From Raphanus sativus (lineage: Eukaryota > Streptophyta > Magnoliopsida > Brassicales > Brassicaceae), in assembly GCF_000801105.2 (NCBI RefSeq), contig NW_026615393.1, forward strand, positions 1 through 64,000: 64,000 bases of DNA, given 5' to 3'. The position numbers and the translations under genes are program-made. Shown here piece by piece: positions 46,181 to 61,373 of this stretch. How positions within the stretch are numbered: the stretch's first letter is position 1; each line of letters begins with the position of its first letter. The notes beneath the pieces are model-generated. The model did not search any database, was not told the origin of the DNA, and saw only the letters and a list, made by a program, of their open reading frames with translations.

Positions 46181-47014
46181 ATAGTTTTTAAATTGATAAT
46201 ATATTTATTTATAAATATTTGTAAAATTATTAAAAATAAATATAATGGAACAGAGACAAAAGAAGAATAGAAAATGCTTTTCTGTATATTACGTTGAAGA
46301 GATTACAATCTTATATATACAACTCCTCTGAAGAGAATATCTCAACTTCATATCTATATACTTGCAAGTTGCAACATAGTATCTAGGCTTAATAACTAAA
46401 CAAAATCCCAATAATATCGGGAATCCATTCCAAAATACTCAACAATAAGAAGAGAGAGAGAACATCTAGTTCGTAAGGAAAAGTGATGCAAGCCAAAGTT
46501 ACAAAAAAAAAAGAAGGAAAAGTGATGCAGTCTTGATTTTTAGGACTATTTTCGTTCGGTTGTTCAAAAAAAAAGGACTATTTTCGTTCCAAATTTAAAT
46601 TGTTTACAAGGTTTTCCCTATAAGGCCTGGTTATCCTTTGGTTTGAAGAAGGGAGTATTGTGACAGTATAAACTGGTTATCCTTTGGTTTAGTTATTTAA
46701 TCTATTTGGTTTAGTTTTATGGTTTACTCCTTTGGTTTAGTAAACACTATATGTACGTTTTCTCATTTACAAGAGAATCAATCAAACATTAAAACAATCT
46801 TCTAAAACCCTAATCTCTCTGTTCATCATCTTCGTTATCCATCATTGAATCTCTGTTCTTCGGAATTATCCTTCTTCCTTCGTGGTCGTTCTCTAGACTT
46901 TGATTTACCGGTTCTCGAGCTCTCGGTGAGCTTCTGCATCGGATTTATCGGTTACTCTCAGACTTACTGTCTCAATTGATTGATCTTGTTTGGAGTTTAC
47001 TTTCATAGAGAACG

Positions 47015-47655
47015 ATGTACAACGGAATAGGGTTACAGACCGCGAGAGGATCATGGACTAATGGTTACGTTCAAACGAACAAGTTCTTCGTGAGGCCTAG
47101 GAACGGTGGCAAAAGTTTTGCTGGTGATCAGGGTACCGCTGGTTTATCCAAAAATCTAACAAAAGCATACTTGAGCATGACAGTAAGCGTCAGATTCTTC
47201 TTAAGCTTGCTGTTCTAGAAGACGAGCTTATAAATCAGGGATTTTGTGATGCTGAGATTGCTCTGAAGCTAGAGGAAGCCAGGTTGAAGTTTGAAGCTTC
47301 TGCTGCTGTTTGTAATGAGAGTCATGTGCTTAATGATGCGAAGATCTCTGATACGCACACACACCAGATTTCTGCGAAGAAAGAGAAGCAAATGGAGGCG
47401 TTTCAAGCTGCGCTGGGTTTGCGTGATCAACAGCTGGCTGAAGAAGGTGCCAATGATGATGAGGCAACAGGTGGTATAGTGAAATAGAGGCGGGGACATT
47501 ATTATTTTTGGACCGAGGTAGTGGGATGTTGCTTCTGGAAAAAGACATGTGACTAGGTAAGGAAGACAGAGATGTCAGAAAGAGTTAGCAGGGAGCATGA
47601 GTACACAAACAAGGGCAGATCAAGTGGGAAGAGATCCTCCTATGGTGATAGAGAT
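47015..47655 (+). pseudogene. CWC21/SRm300-like splicing factor pseudogene, copy B
   Basis: Carries the same out-of-phase A-run (about 47150-47154), the same second-frame stop (47485-47487) and the same decayed tail as the copy at 9101, so it was already broken before the duplication. Leader-like sequence lies at 46795-47014. Confidence 0.82.
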
Positions 47656-48564
47656 TAATGGCTTTTTTTCATATGTACGTTTTCAGTTTCGCAAATGGTG
47701 TTTTTAATGGGTTTAGTCACAACACAATCCTTGTTTTGCTTGCAAACTGACATGATCAAGAGGTTACATGTTGGTCAAATGTTGTATCTTGATCACACAT
47801 CTTTCAAGGATGTAATGATTATGTTAGTTCAGTGGAGAAGCTATATTAGCATAACTGGAAAAACTAGCTGCTTAGCATCAGGACTTTAACTTCTTGATGG
47901 AGTATTTCTCGGCAGTGAGTTTGTTTCTCTGTTTCCTAGCATACACCTGTTGTGTTTGTAGACGGATAAGCCGACAATCATACGGATAAGCCGACAATCA
48001 TCCCTGAAGATGTGACTGGAAATTTTTAATGTGAGGAATGAGGAGGTTTCATGGAATGGAGTTTTTGCTCTTATTAAGGCTGCTAACAATACAAAACGAA
48101 GTGCATCCCATGACGTTGTTGACCTTTGATAATGATTCTTCTTGTGATGTTAATGTGAACATATAGAAGATAGTAAACAGCTTATCCTCAATACATTCCC
48201 AGAGGTATTTGCATTAATTTATAACATGTAACAGCTTGTTTATCTGATATATGGTATCACATACCAAAGAAAAAAGATTCGAAATTATGAAATTAGTACT
48301 TTCCTTAAAGCATAAAAATAGGGTTTTGATATTTTTCCTTTTACCGTACTTAAGTAGTTTTTTTTTTTAAATAGGGTTATGATTTGTAGTAACCATATGT
48401 AAAGAAATCTAATTATCCATAAAAAATCATCTTCCAGCATTAATCTTATTCTTAAGAGAGATTAGGATTAAAAGAATTTTTGCAAATAAGTTTTCGGTTT
48501 CTTACTTACTAAGCAACGGCTCCGGTTAGTCGATCTCAATTAAGTCTACAGGCTCATAACAATT

Positions 48565-50550
48565 TGGTACCAGAACCGAACGAACCGATGGGAGAAGAAA
48601 ACAACATAATGAAACAACTCGCTATCATGATGGAAAAGATCGATGGCATGGGGAGTGAGTTGAAATCGTTGAGGATAACAGTGGAGGGCAATACAGCTAT
48701 TCTTGAAACACGACATTCATCTCCTAAAGCACAAGATGACAAGAAGAAGTGGGTTCTTCAGGATCATGGATCGAAAATCAAAATCTCGACAGAAGAGTTA
48801 TCCGAAGTTGAAATTTTAAGTCGGAGCAAGGGAGGTAAAGCTTTTCCGCTACAAGCAATTGAAGCAGGTACATCTACTGGAGGACGAGGTCAACCAGGGT
48901 TCTCCAGTGCACCTTGGCCGACACGAGCTGTGGGCAGAGAACAAGGCAATCAACGAGCTGATGGTGGAAGTGATTGGCGTGTGAAACCAATTGGGATGGT
49001 GCAGAATGAGGACCAATATAATTATCCTTATGGAGGTTTTCAACGTCAAGAGGAGAATTATAGGGAACCTTGTGAAACTTATCTCTCTGGACCGAGTGTG
49101 CGACCAATGGCAAAGATAGAGTTTCCACCGTATGATGGGACGAAAAATGCAGTTGAATGGTTATAGAAGTGTGAAGACTATTTTAATCATCAGCAAATAT
49201 TCCATGATGATGCGAGAGTATGCCAAACGAATTTTGTGTTAACAAGACAAGCATATCATTGGAAAAACAATCTTCGAAGGTTAGCCACTCACAGATTGAG
49301 TTGGGTGGATTCAAAAGAATTTGCAATAGTCGTTTTGGTAAAACGCAGATTCAGTCAATCCAGTGGGCAAATTGTCGAATCTCAGTTACACAGGGACCAT
49401 TGATGAATATTGTAATCAGTTTGAAGAGTGTTTGGGGCGCCAGACCAGATTGACAGAAAAAACAACAACTATGGCAATTTGTTCAGGTTTGACAGACAAC
49501 TTGCAAAAAGAAGTGAAATATCTTAGACCTGAGACAATTTTCGAAACCACAGAATACGCCCGAGATAACGAGTACAAAATTGACAGTGACAAACGGACAA
49601 GGAAGTTTGGTGGTCATCTAGCCCCTATTACAAAAACATTGGGACTCTCAGTCCGACAGGAGAACCGTGGAGTAGAAGAAAAAACCAAGAGACCAGGTTT
49701 GCAAAAACCAACACCGCAAAGGAAATTTTGGAAGAAATTAACACCAGCAGAGATAACGGATCGAAGATCAAATGGGCTTTGTTTCAATTGTAATGATTTA
49801 TACACGTCTAGTCATGTTTGCAGCCCAGTCATTTTCTATATCATGCCAGTGGCGGACGGAAACAGCAGAGAAGATGAGTGGCTCGAAGAAGATGAGTTAG
49901 AGATTTCATTAAACGTTATTAATGGAGAACAAACCGAGCAAATCTTCATAGTAGAAGCTAATATTGGCAAATGAACATGTTGGGTGTTACTTGATGCAGA
50001 GAGCACACACAATTTTATTAAGAGTAGTTTGGTGAAAGAACTGGGAATTCAAATACAGCGGAAACCCGACCGTTTTGTCGCTCTTCCTGATGGAGGAAAA
50101 TGGCTGATTAATGGTTTTTGCCAAGGCTTGTCAATGACCGTACAAGGGCACCAATTCAAAGCAGAGTGCTTTGCGATTCCTTTGCAAGGGTTCTATATAG
50201 TACTCGGAATCAGATGGTTAAATGCGCTAGGAAGAATGATATGGGATGGGCTGAATAAAACTGTTGAGTTCAATCACGGCTCTACGAGAGTTTCATGGCA
50301 CATGGAAACAAAAACACGAGAAAAGACACATGTATCTCTTCACGCGTTGGAATGTGGTTTAAAGGCATTAGAACATTGGTTCTCCGACGAAGAAGAAGTT
50401 TTCACAGTGCCAGGGACTGGTGCACTCATCTCACAGGCGCACAAACAGAGCACTTGGACTTTATTATCTGATATGTTTTATTATGTGATATGCGGTTTTC
50501 TAAATTATGTTAATTGTTTGATAAATAGTTGGTACGATGTTACAAAGTAA
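48565..50550 (+). mobile_element. Decayed Ty3/gypsy gag-protease remnant, copy B
   Basis: Same internal TAG (49164-49166), frameshift, TGA (49972-49974) and altered DAES protease motif as at 10651-12636. Confidence 0.85.
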
Positions 50551-51495
50551 TTCTTGTTAGCTATATCTGGTTTGTTAGTTGAAAGTTAAGTAAACAATAA
50601 GCTGATACATTGTTTGACAACTAGTTTGTTACTTGATACATAGTTTTTTTTTCTTAATACATGATTTACCATTTGATATATTATTCGTTAGCTGATACAT
50701 AATTTGTTAATTGATACATTGTTTTGTTACGTGAGAATATATCCAACTAGTTCGAAAATGACATAATATACACCACACCTAACAATGTTATATTGTTATG
50801 TGTTTGTCTACCCAACCATTGAATCGTTGTCTCAGAGGAGTTCTTGAACCACGACAAATGTGTTTACACTCTCCATTGTGGTGATTATGGTCAGAAAATT
50901 TTAATATGATATATGTTTAGTTAGCTGTTACAAAATAGTTGTTAGATAATACAAATTTTGTTAGCTGCTACTAAATATGTTTCATATTAGGTTACATCAT
51001 AGTTGTTGTTAACCGATACATATTTTATTAATTGCACTAATGTGGTTACAAATGAGTGGTTCTAAAATGATTCACCATATATATCACGCCATAAATAGTA
51101 GTCGTTAGCGAATACATGGTTTGTTAACTGATACATATTTTAGTTCTTGTCTGTTATTTGATATGTGATTGAGAATATATAATCAATTATTTATCATTAC
51201 AATATATTAGCTAATAAAACATTGTCAAATAAGTTATAAACTAAGCGACAATGATGTTACAAATGAATTGTCGTTAGTTGATATATTTTTTATTATCTGC
51301 TCTAAACCGTGCACTAAATAACTAATCTTGTATCAGCTAATGACATATGTCTATAACATCTTGCCAACCATCTATCAATTAACTGCTTAAAATAAATAGC
51401 GTGAATCCCGGTATAAAATAGAAAATTCATTAAATGATAAATAATATCAGCTAACTTAAAAAATACTAGTTAACACATATGTTATCAAGAACAAG
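50551..51495. repeat. Field of 'gttagctgatacat'-type repeats, copy B
   Basis: Counterpart of 12637-13580 with minor poly-T length changes. Confidence 0.65.
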
Positions 51496-53970
51496 CTCTT
51501 CTTGAACTTCAGATATACCATCACTTAGGTTATGGTTGAAGAGAAAGACTGCAACAAATAATTGCTATTAATATGATTAGAAATTGAAAGTTGATTATGA
51601 TTTTGAAATTGAAAGGAATAAGAATGCCAACCATATAAGGGGATAAAACCTCAACAACCTGTCATCATCAGAGTGTCCAATTTCTCTTCACTAAGTTCTA
51701 ATATGACTCATCATATATCCATTAAATATTTACCTGATTTTTTTTCTCCATAGACTCACTACCATGTTTCTCTTATCTTCGCTTCATCCTCTATGGATTT
51801 TCACCGACTGTTTTGAATCTTTATCGGAATCTTAGTCAAAATTCATCAAAGTTTCTTGGATATCAGTAGAAAACTTTGAAAATCAAGTTCTAAATCTAAG
51901 TTTTCCAAAAAAAAAAAATTGATTGAAAATGAAAGAGATGAGAAAGAAAATCTAATTTCTATTAAAAAGAAGATAAAAATAAATATAAATTTAAAACTCA
52001 GAGAAAACGTATGGAGGAAAATGCTCTAGCTGCAGCCTACAACCTCGATCACACTTCTCCAAACCTGACACATTCTTTTTCACTTGCAGTTTTCGTCAGA
52101 TAACAAGAGCAAAACCAATGATATCACATCATGGGGAACTCTCTAATTTGAACCTTCATTAAGGGTAATATGCTAATTCTCCCTGAAAAATGGCATTAAA
52201 ACGGGAAATTAGTGAGAGAGACGTCTCATCCACAAATTATGAAAACCGCTATTTTCTCTTCTTTTTCAAATAGCATTTTTAGAACCTATTTGTGTGATAT
52301 CTTCAGCGAGAGAGAGACGTCACTTATGAGTTATGATGGATTGTTTTTTCTTTTCCATTGGCTATTTTTTCTTTGTGTTTTTATTGTATGTTATTATTCT
52401 AAGAAGATGATTTAATCAACAATAAGAATATATGTAAAGTAAAAGGAATTTGACAACAAACCAATAAATCAGGTAGAAAAGAAATTCAATGATAAATCCA
52501 ACATTGAAACTATACGTGTAGTGGGATCCATATTATAAAAGTTTATGTTGTGACAATCAAGGGGTCTCCATAGATGTGATGACTATTGGTGAACCCTCAT
52601 AAAGATTCTGAGACGTTCACTTGGATAGATTCTGATGCTTATTTTGGATATATCGATGTCTTGTCGTTTTGATTATTAGTAATGATCAAGACTAGATGGA
52701 TGATTATTGTAACCCGATTTTGATACATAACTGAAGGCATTTCCAAAATACATACCATGGATTTTTGTTTTATTTTACATTACTCTTTTTTATCGATAAA
52801 AGTTAATAAAAATCACAAAATAATATAATGATTGAACATACTATAAAATATTATAAACATATTAATTAATAAAATCATAATATATAAATAAAACCTACAT
52901 TATTAATAAAAATATTTCCATATATAATATTGCGTTAATTGATGTAATATTTATGTTTTCATGATTCTCTTTTAGTATTTTACTTTTATGTTAAATGTTT
53001 ATTGTAAATTAGGTAGAATAAAACTTTACCAGACCTATATTTTCCACTTTAGAATCGGAATTAGAATCAGAAACTTGTTGAAATTTTTGGAATCTTGTTT
53101 TTAGAACGCTCCCATAATAACCTCTTTTAAAACACATTGGACGCTTAAAGTTTCGTTTTTGAATCACATTTTTGTTTTCAAAATCTAATTCCATAAATAA
53201 GTAATTAATATAAAGTTATAATTTTATGTATTTATTTTATATAAATCTAAAAACTAATAGTATTAAAATAGGAAGAATAAGAATATGAAAATATTAAAAC
53301 TATAAATTATCTTTGTGCACAATAAGAGATCTAGCATGTATATTCAAATATAGTGTGTCAATTATTTATGAGATATTTAAAATAATAAATTTAGTTAATT
53401 GTACATTATTTTATAAACTTATTTAATATTTTCACAATTATAATATGAAGTCATCTGAAAAAATATAAAATATTAAAATGAATAAGTGGCTTTTTATTTT
53501 TTTATTTGAATAATGTAACTTCTAGTCATAATTTAAGTAAAACCATCCTTATATCTTTAATATATATGTACATATATATATATAGATATATATATATATA
53601 TATTCCAACAAGTATCCGCTTCCTAATTTTTTTTTTAAAAACTCTCTTATGTTCTTCCGTACAATTCCGCTTCGGCGTACACACATTGTAATATTATTTT
53701 GTTTAATATTTTGCTTTATTTATTAATATATTTTGAATTTCGTATAAGCTTAAAAATTATAAGAACCAAAATAATAAGTACAAAATTATTTACAAAACAG
53801 ATATAAACTTCACTATTCAAAATTTAAAGATTTGAAATTGCTTTTGGAACATGTAAAACTTCATATTTGACGTGGCTTTTATAGATGTTTTTTATTGGGC
53901 TTTGGTAATTAAAACAAAAAAACAAAAATCAATCAGGATATGCACCAACAGTTTAGCTTTAACATGGATA
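51496..53970. other. AT-rich intergenic region, copy B, no gene supported
   Basis: Counterpart of 13581-16056. The TA run near 53570-53602 is interrupted by a G and shorter than in copy A. Confidence 0.5.
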
Positions 53971-54719
53971 CTAGATTTTGACCCGTCCTTCAAAGGACGG
54001 GTATATGTTTTGTTTTAACTTTTTTTTTAATAATTTAATTTATTTTTGTGTTTTTCATAATTATATTAGTGTTTAATATTAATTTAATTTAATATATTTT
54101 GGTGACTATATTCAATATGTCAAATTGCATAACTATACACTTGTGTCACATGCATTTCAGAAACTATTTTAAAACCTTTTTTTTTTTGAAAAATTCGACC
54201 CGCAATCAATCCCAAATAACTATTTAAAACTTTATTCCTAAAGTTTGCAATAAATTATATTTACTTAGTAGTTACCTAACATAATTTAGTCAATAATAAT
54301 TATACCCCAATCGTCCCAAAAATAAAAATCTCTTACTTTATTAGACATGATCTATATACTCGAACGGTTCTTAATGTATTGATTCATTTTCTTTGGTCCA
54401 TAGGTGAAGAGTTGAGTGCACAAAAAATTATATATCTATGGTACTCGGACAGTTGATGATCATATTCTTTATTATCACAATAACATATACATGCATTTTA
54501 TCTTACATCAAATGAAATAATAGATTTCTTTTTACCAAAAAAAGTAATGGGTTGAGGAAGCAAAGGAGAGATTGTAGAATACCAAAGTTACGTTAATAGA
54601 TAGTTATATAAGTACCAGCAGTTGGCATATTAGCAGTTATTTTATATATAGTGTTTTTGTTTTTTTAAGTTAGACTCAACTAATATCAATGGGACATGAT
54701 CCAAAATTAATAGTACTCT
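53971..54719 (-). mobile_element. Helitron H1, copy B
   Basis: Same CTAG end and hairpin at left, and the same degenerate 5' end, as 16057-16805. Confidence 0.7.
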
Positions 54720-54721
54720 TA

Positions 54722-56483
54722 TTAGATTCTAAAGGCGGGTATATTTATTGTTTTAAATTTTTTAAAACTTTTGATTTTCATATTTATATTTTTATTTGTA
54801 ATCATATTTGTAAATAAATCTTAATCAGAATATATTTTATAAAATAATAGTAATTTAAAAATTGACCCGGCATACACTTGTTTTTTGCAATCATATGTTT
54901 GTACGTCTGTTTCTTTGTAACTTTTCTGTATTTTTTTCTTATATGTTAAAGAAATCTAATTTATATGTTTGTGTATAATATTTTAAAAATTATTAGTAAG
55001 AGGTTTTGAGAATTTTATTGAATTTTTGATGTTGCATAACTATACACTTGTGTCATGGCCATTTCACACATTAATTTTGTATTTTATTCCTAAACAACAA
55101 TTTAAAAAAAATAACAAAGTATAGTATAATTTTGTTTACTAATAAAATTGTAATTAAATAGATAAAATTATATTTTCACTAAATTTTCATGATTTAATTT
55201 CATATATAATAAAATATATAATGTTATTATTACACATAATAATTCGTCATGCAATTAGAAGTGAGTTTTGTAAATTTTGACCCAATGTAAGAGGTGGATA
55301 ATTAATAAATTTATTTGATATAAATTTTATTTTTTTTCTTGTGTATCTACATTTAAATGTTACAAAAATATTTGTAAAATTATTGTAAACATAAGTTTCT
55401 AATGGAAATAATTTTGATTACTGATGATATGCATTCTATTTGATAGAAATTTAAAATATGTAATCAAATATGAACAAACTAAAGCTACGTTTTTCTTGCA
55501 TTTATTAACATTTTGAGTTATTAACGTAATTAGTAAAAAATATTTGTACCCACAAAATGGTTCGAAATTGACCCGAAAATCAGGATTGTGGATCTAAGTA
55601 GTCATGTCTTATATTTTCGAATGAGTTATAAAGTGCTATATCCGAAAAACTAATATCAAATCAGACCGCATCAAAAACCGAATAAGTATACAAACATATA
55701 AATTTATATTAGTTATAAGTATACTTATAATAATATTAATATTGAAATTAAAATTACAAAATCAAATATATTAGTTATTTGGGTCTCTGAAATATTCTTA
55801 AAATCATTAAGTATTTAAATCAGTGCATAGCTATTCTATTAAAACAACAACATAACGTACTGATTTATGTGTAGTCCAACTATTTTAGTACAATTATTAA
55901 AGCTCTTTATTAATCATTAAAATAATATTATACAAAGAAAATACAAATATGATTAAAACACACAAATATAAAATTAAATTTAAAAAAAAAAGATAGAACA
56001 AAAAATATATCCATCCTTTTAAAGACGGATCAGTAACCATTTAAAATATATATATCAAACATATTTGATCTAGACAAGTTTATTAAAACCCATTAAGAAA
56101 TTAAATAATACTGGACTTTTTTAATTGAACATATGGATGAACTATAAGGAACTTATCATATATGATCACATTCTTTGTAAAGTATATTACACGTTGTATT
56201 GTAGTTTAACATTTTGTTTTTGGCGAAATATATTACAGTTTATAGTCCAACATGTCTTATATTTTTTACATGGTCAAATGTATTATATAAACATGGATTT
56301 TGATTAGTTAAGATAGGAGTAGTAAATCCTACAATATAGGAATAAAAGTAAAAGTTATAGTTGGTTTAAATAATACGGACATAACATCTATTAATTAGAT
56401 ACAGTTATATAAAAATCAGTTTTTTTTTTAAATTGGACATAACCCCATATCAATTGGACATGTTGAAGAATTAATAGTATTGA
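54722..56483 (-). mobile_element. Helitron H2, copy B
   Basis: Counterpart of 16808-18551 with a ~20-bp net insertion near 55850-55890. Confidence 0.6.
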
Positions 56484-56690
56484 TATGCAATCTCTTTTAT
56501 CAGGCTATCAATGAAAACAACTAGTGGTAACTCAAAAATGTTGACATTTGACCTGTTTTATTTAACTTCAAATGCAGTATTAGTCTGAAGTATTGATTTC
56601 ATAAGTGAAAAATAAGTAGTTGCCAGTATATGCTAATAAATAGCAAATACCATGAACATCCTCGTTTTCCCACCAAGATGTAAGATGTAA

Positions 56691-57679
56691 CTAGATTTTG
56701 ACCCGCCCATTAAAGGGCGGGTATATGTTTTGTTTTATGTTTTTTTTTAAATGATTTAATTTAATTTTTGTGTGTTTTATAATTATATTAGTGTTTAATA
56801 TTAATTTAATTTAATATATTTTTGGTGACTATATTCAATATGTCAAGTTGCATAATTATACACTTGTACCATATGCATTTCAGAAACCATTTTAAAACTT
56901 TATTCCTAAAGTTTGTAACATATTATATTTACTTAGTAGTTACCTAACATAATTTAGCCAAGAATATTTATATCCCAATCGCCCCAAAAATAAAAATTTC
57001 ATACTCTATTAGACATGATCTATATACTCGAACAGTTCTTAAATTATTATATTTGAAAATTAATATCAAACTCAACCCGCAACTAAAACCGAATAATTTT
57101 TTTGAAAAATGTTTAAAGAAATATTGTTTAACATATTCTGTTATATATATATTTGGGTTAAATTGGTCTTCACTAACTTTAAGTAGAATCACATTTAATA
57201 AATATTTTTTATTCGAATAACCTATTTAAAACCCGTTAAACTAAATGAGTTTATATGAATATTTATTTCTATTAAAAATTCACTTAAACCGGTTAATCTC
57301 CGTCAATCTTAAAATTAAATTTTAATAGTAACCCGCTTCCACCATTAATTAATATTAATATTAGTTAACTTTTAAAGTTTCATAAGAAATATAATATCCT
57401 ATGTACATCACGTCGTTTATTTTCTAAAAATTGTATCATGGAAATGGTACTTCGTTTATTTTCCAAATCACAGACCTGTCTGATAAATTCAAAACTTTAT
57501 TTGAAAGAAAAAGTAATTGTTTTTGGTAGGAACAGTTACAACGTGGATTTTAATAACTTTTAGAAGGTGGTTATCTAAGGTGATTATATGATATTTAGAT
57601 AAATCATTTAAATACAATTATAAAATATGTTGGACCCAATTAATATCAATTGGACATGTTGAAGAATTAATAGTATTGA
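56691..57679 (-). mobile_element. Helitron H3, copy B
   Basis: 989 bp, as in copy A. One hairpin base differs (CCCGCCCATTAAAGGGCGGG on the plus strand), making a mismatch in the stem. Confidence 0.85.
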
Positions 57680-58901
57680 CTAGATTATGACCCGCCCTTC
57701 AAAGGGCGGGTATATTTTTTACTTTAATTTAATTCTCATATTTGTGTTTTCTTTGTGATTATATTTTTATTTTTCTTTATAATCATATGTGTGTGTGAAT
57801 CTTAATCAAAATATATTTTATTAAATAATAGTAATTTAAAAAATTGATCCGGTAGGGCTGGGTTGCCGGTCGAACCCGCCAACCCGCGTGTTTCAATTTT
57901 GTTTTGGTCAAAAAGTATGATCCGCACAACCCGTGAACAAATAATTTGTACCGGCATTCGTCCCATTTAATTTTGCGGTTATCCGCGGGTTATAATTTTT
58001 TTAGTATAATTTTTAATTTAATTATTATAAAAATAAAAATATATTTATAATAAAGAAATTATATTTTTAAAAATTTTAATTGTTTTATCAATTACCATAT
58101 TTTTAAAAAATAAAAAAAAATGTTTACTTTTATTTTTATTTTTAAATATTTTTCGGATCAGCGGGTATACGCAATCCAAAATCTACCAACCCGCACCATC
58201 CCGAATAAAATACTCATAACCTGCATCCGCAAATCGATTTTTTTTCAAAAAGTTGAATCAAATTTGTGATCCGTCCTCAAAAGAACGCAAATAAAATTAT
58301 TTTATTTGTGTGTTTCAAGTAATTATATATTTGTTTATTTGTAATTATATTTGTGTATAATATTTTTTTTAAAATGATTAGTAAGAAATTTTGAAAACTG
58401 TATTGAATTTGTGATGTTGAACTTTATTCAAAATAGTTAGGTAATTTCTTTTTTATAACAAAGTATATACAATTTTGTTTAGTAATGAAATAGTAACTAA
58501 ATATATGTAATGATATGTGTCCATTAAATTTTAGTGATTTGATTTTGTATAATGATTTATAAAATATTATTACACATAATAATTTTTCATGCACTTTAAA
58601 ATGGGTCGTAAATTTTGACCGAGTTAAATGGAAATGTTCACTTTAGTTATTAAAGCCTAGTTTTATTTATTAAAAATTGTGACTAATGGCCCAATTGTTA
58701 AATGAAACCTAGAATGGCCCAATTGAAAAATTTTAAACGTTTTGCAGTTAGATTAGATGCAGTTACATATGTCGATGCAGTTATAATATTAGTATAAATG
58801 CAGTTATATTTAAATTCAGTTATATTTTAAATGGACACAACAAATATCAATTGACCAAAAAAAAATATCAATTGGTCATGCTGAAAAATTAATAGAATAG
58901 A
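57680..58901 (-). mobile_element. Helitron H4, copy B
   Basis: Abuts H3 directly as in copy A. A ~20-bp duplication of 'aatatcaattg' with a poly-A spacer lies near 58845-58872. Confidence 0.8.
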
Positions 58902-59870
58902 TTGTCCAAGTCCATTGATGTAAAATGTCTATACTTGTTGACTTTCATCAGTAAACTTAAGTTTGGGGAAGACTGTACCTTATCAAGTTATCGGAGATGT
59001 TGGGGGAAAAGCCAGATCCTCAGACAAATGAAGAGAGAATGAAAAAACAAATATCTGGGTGATACAGAGGCTATACAAACTTGCAGCATAAACAAAATAA
59101 AGAAAATAATTTGACATTTGCCACAGTTGATCCCATGCAAAATTACAATGTCATTAGCTAATGTATTATCTTTCTCCTATACCCGTCCTTCCTCTGCGGC
59201 ACGTTCCCTGCTGAGATCAGAAATGTACCTACAAGGAAGCTTCCAATTGTTAAGACTTACCCCTCAAACACTTGAAATTTGAGAAACATAGCAGTCAAAA
59301 TAATTGATCCATTGTACAGAGAGTAATGGCAATTAAGGTCTCCTGAATGAAAACACTATGAAACCTGCACACACAGAAAATAATTTAGGACTTCTAGAGC
59401 TGATCTATCAAGGAAAAGAAGAAACTTGATCTTAAACATGGTATAGGTTGTAACTAATCATGTCTGCATCAAGAGGATATGCAGGATGACAAACCAAAAC
59501 GATTCTTTATCTTGAAGAACCTTGTCGTAATAAACTTAACAGGAACCACCCAATGCTATCTTGTAACAGTCGAGAACAAAGATAGGCAGCTAAACAAAAA
59601 GCTGCGTCTACACGGTGTGTCCAAAACACAAGGACAAACAAGCAGTAGCAAAAGATGAAACAAGTGGGGTTATTCTTCTAATTCACCTAGTTAATATTAA
59701 AACAAGAACGTCCAGAACAAAGCAGCAGAATCACAAAGTCTCTCCTACGTTATAACTACTAGATAGAGTTCAATAATAGTAAAGATAAAATGCTTCTTCA
59801 GACCAGGGAGCTACACCTAGTCACCCTGGAATAACATCTTTTATTCCATAGTTATTATTCTATGTCTCTT
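58902..59870 (-). other. 3' region of the Cys-rich gene, copy B
   Basis: Counterpart of 20950-21918 with the same candidate splice sites. Confidence 0.35.
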
Positions 59871-60582
59871 CTAGTTCATCTCCATTCCATCTCCAGCTCT
59901 GCTGCAAATCGGGCTCACAGCAGCAAAAGACCTCTCAAAAGGAGAAGCATGAAACTGAGCATCACGCCGACGATGACGCTTAACGCAGCTCTCAGAGGGC
60001 TCATCATCAAGCTTCCTACGGACTCCTCTAACCGCCTGTTCCTCAGCCGAGGAGAGTGGGAACATCCTGCCACTGGCTCGGCACAAAGAGGTGTGGTTAT
60101 CATAAAGGATCCTGTTAGAACTGAGATGTATATTGAATAAGATCCGCCCAACCACCCTCTCTTAGCTCCACAGATCGGAGTCTAAGCCAAATACAACTTG
60201 CACTCTCTAACTGCCCAGAGGCTAACCAACTAACTAACTTCTTATTATCACTTAGGTCCCTTTATATACTGAGGGCCCAAGTACAATCAAATCAACTAAC
60301 AACCTTTACTCTACTGCCAGCTCATCCACGGTAACTTCATTTCCTTCTCCTCTTCCGTTTCCCTTCCTCACATATACTCTTCGCAGCATATCAGATCCGC
60401 TGGTTGCAGTTCTTGTCACAGACGTGGGTTAAACCGGTTAGCTTGCACCGGTACACGTTCCCGCAAACGTTCTCGTTCTCGCATTTGTAGTCGCATTTGT
60501 GACACGTGTCGGGTCCTTCACGAGGATCCAGTATCGCAGACAAGTAAATCACATTGGCGGATGATTTTCCAAATGCCTCCAT
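59871..60582 (-). pseudogene. Small Cys-rich protein gene split by a solo LTR, copy B
   Basis: Coding halves 60582-60394 (63 codons) and 60112-59871 are separated only by a 281-bp solo LTR. The LTR still supplies the TGA directly after ...CNQRI, so the frame is broken although the rest of the retrotransposon is gone. One residue of the C-terminal Arg-rich patch is His instead of Arg. Leader, TATA box (about 60933-60941) and leader intron are preserved upstream. Confidence 0.82.
60113..60393 (-). mobile_element. Solo LTR of the chromovirus
   Basis: 281 bp matching both LTRs of the full element at 22161-27365, at the same base of the same gene, with GATCC on both sides. This is the expected product of recombination between the two LTRs of one element. 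Confidence 0.97.
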
Positions 60583-60755
60583 CGTTCTTCACAATCTGAA
60601 TGATCCACAAGGTTAGAATACGATGTGCAATCTATAATAATCCGTCACATAAACCGTTTTGCAGATCAAATCGATTTCGTTTTCAGATCTAATCGGAATG
60701 AGATAATTGAACGAAATCAATCAATTAGACATATTCGCGTTAAATAATGGGAGAA

Positions 60756-60833
<78 letters not shown>

Positions 60834-60950
60834 TGATCAGTTTAGCGGAGAATTCGTAACCCTAATTTTGATTTGATGCGAACTGTATAATAAGCTAGAG
60901 AACGAAGTGGTTGAAGAAGACGATGAGAGAGGTCTTTATAAATCAGATTC
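60583..60950 (-). promoter_or_regulatory. Promoter, leader and leader intron of the Cys-rich gene, copy B
   Basis: Counterpart of 27555-27960, including a (GA)n run of about 70 bp at 60760-60829 and the TATA box 'tttataaag'. Confidence 0.5.
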
Positions 60951-61260
60951 GTAGTATTTCCTACGGATATAATATAACTCCGTTATTATACAAACGATGG
61001 ACTTGGAGGATCTATTTAATTTATTACCTATTTCCGGTTCAAATATTTTTGGATTTGGTTTGGTTTGGTTTGGTTGGTAAATTTTCAATTTAGTTATTTG
61101 GGTAATTCAGATGAATTATCAAATATTTTAAGTAAATTATTGAATAATTAATATGATTCAAATAAAAAATATGGATGATTCTAATTATTTTAGATATTTG
61201 AAATAAAAAAATCTAGATTTTAAAATAATTCAATAACTTTTTTTCTCAATACATTCAAAC

Positions 61261-61297
<37 letters not shown>

Positions 61298-61324
61298 CCT
61301 CAAAACTACTAAAAAAAATACAAA

Positions 61325-61373
<49 letters not shown>
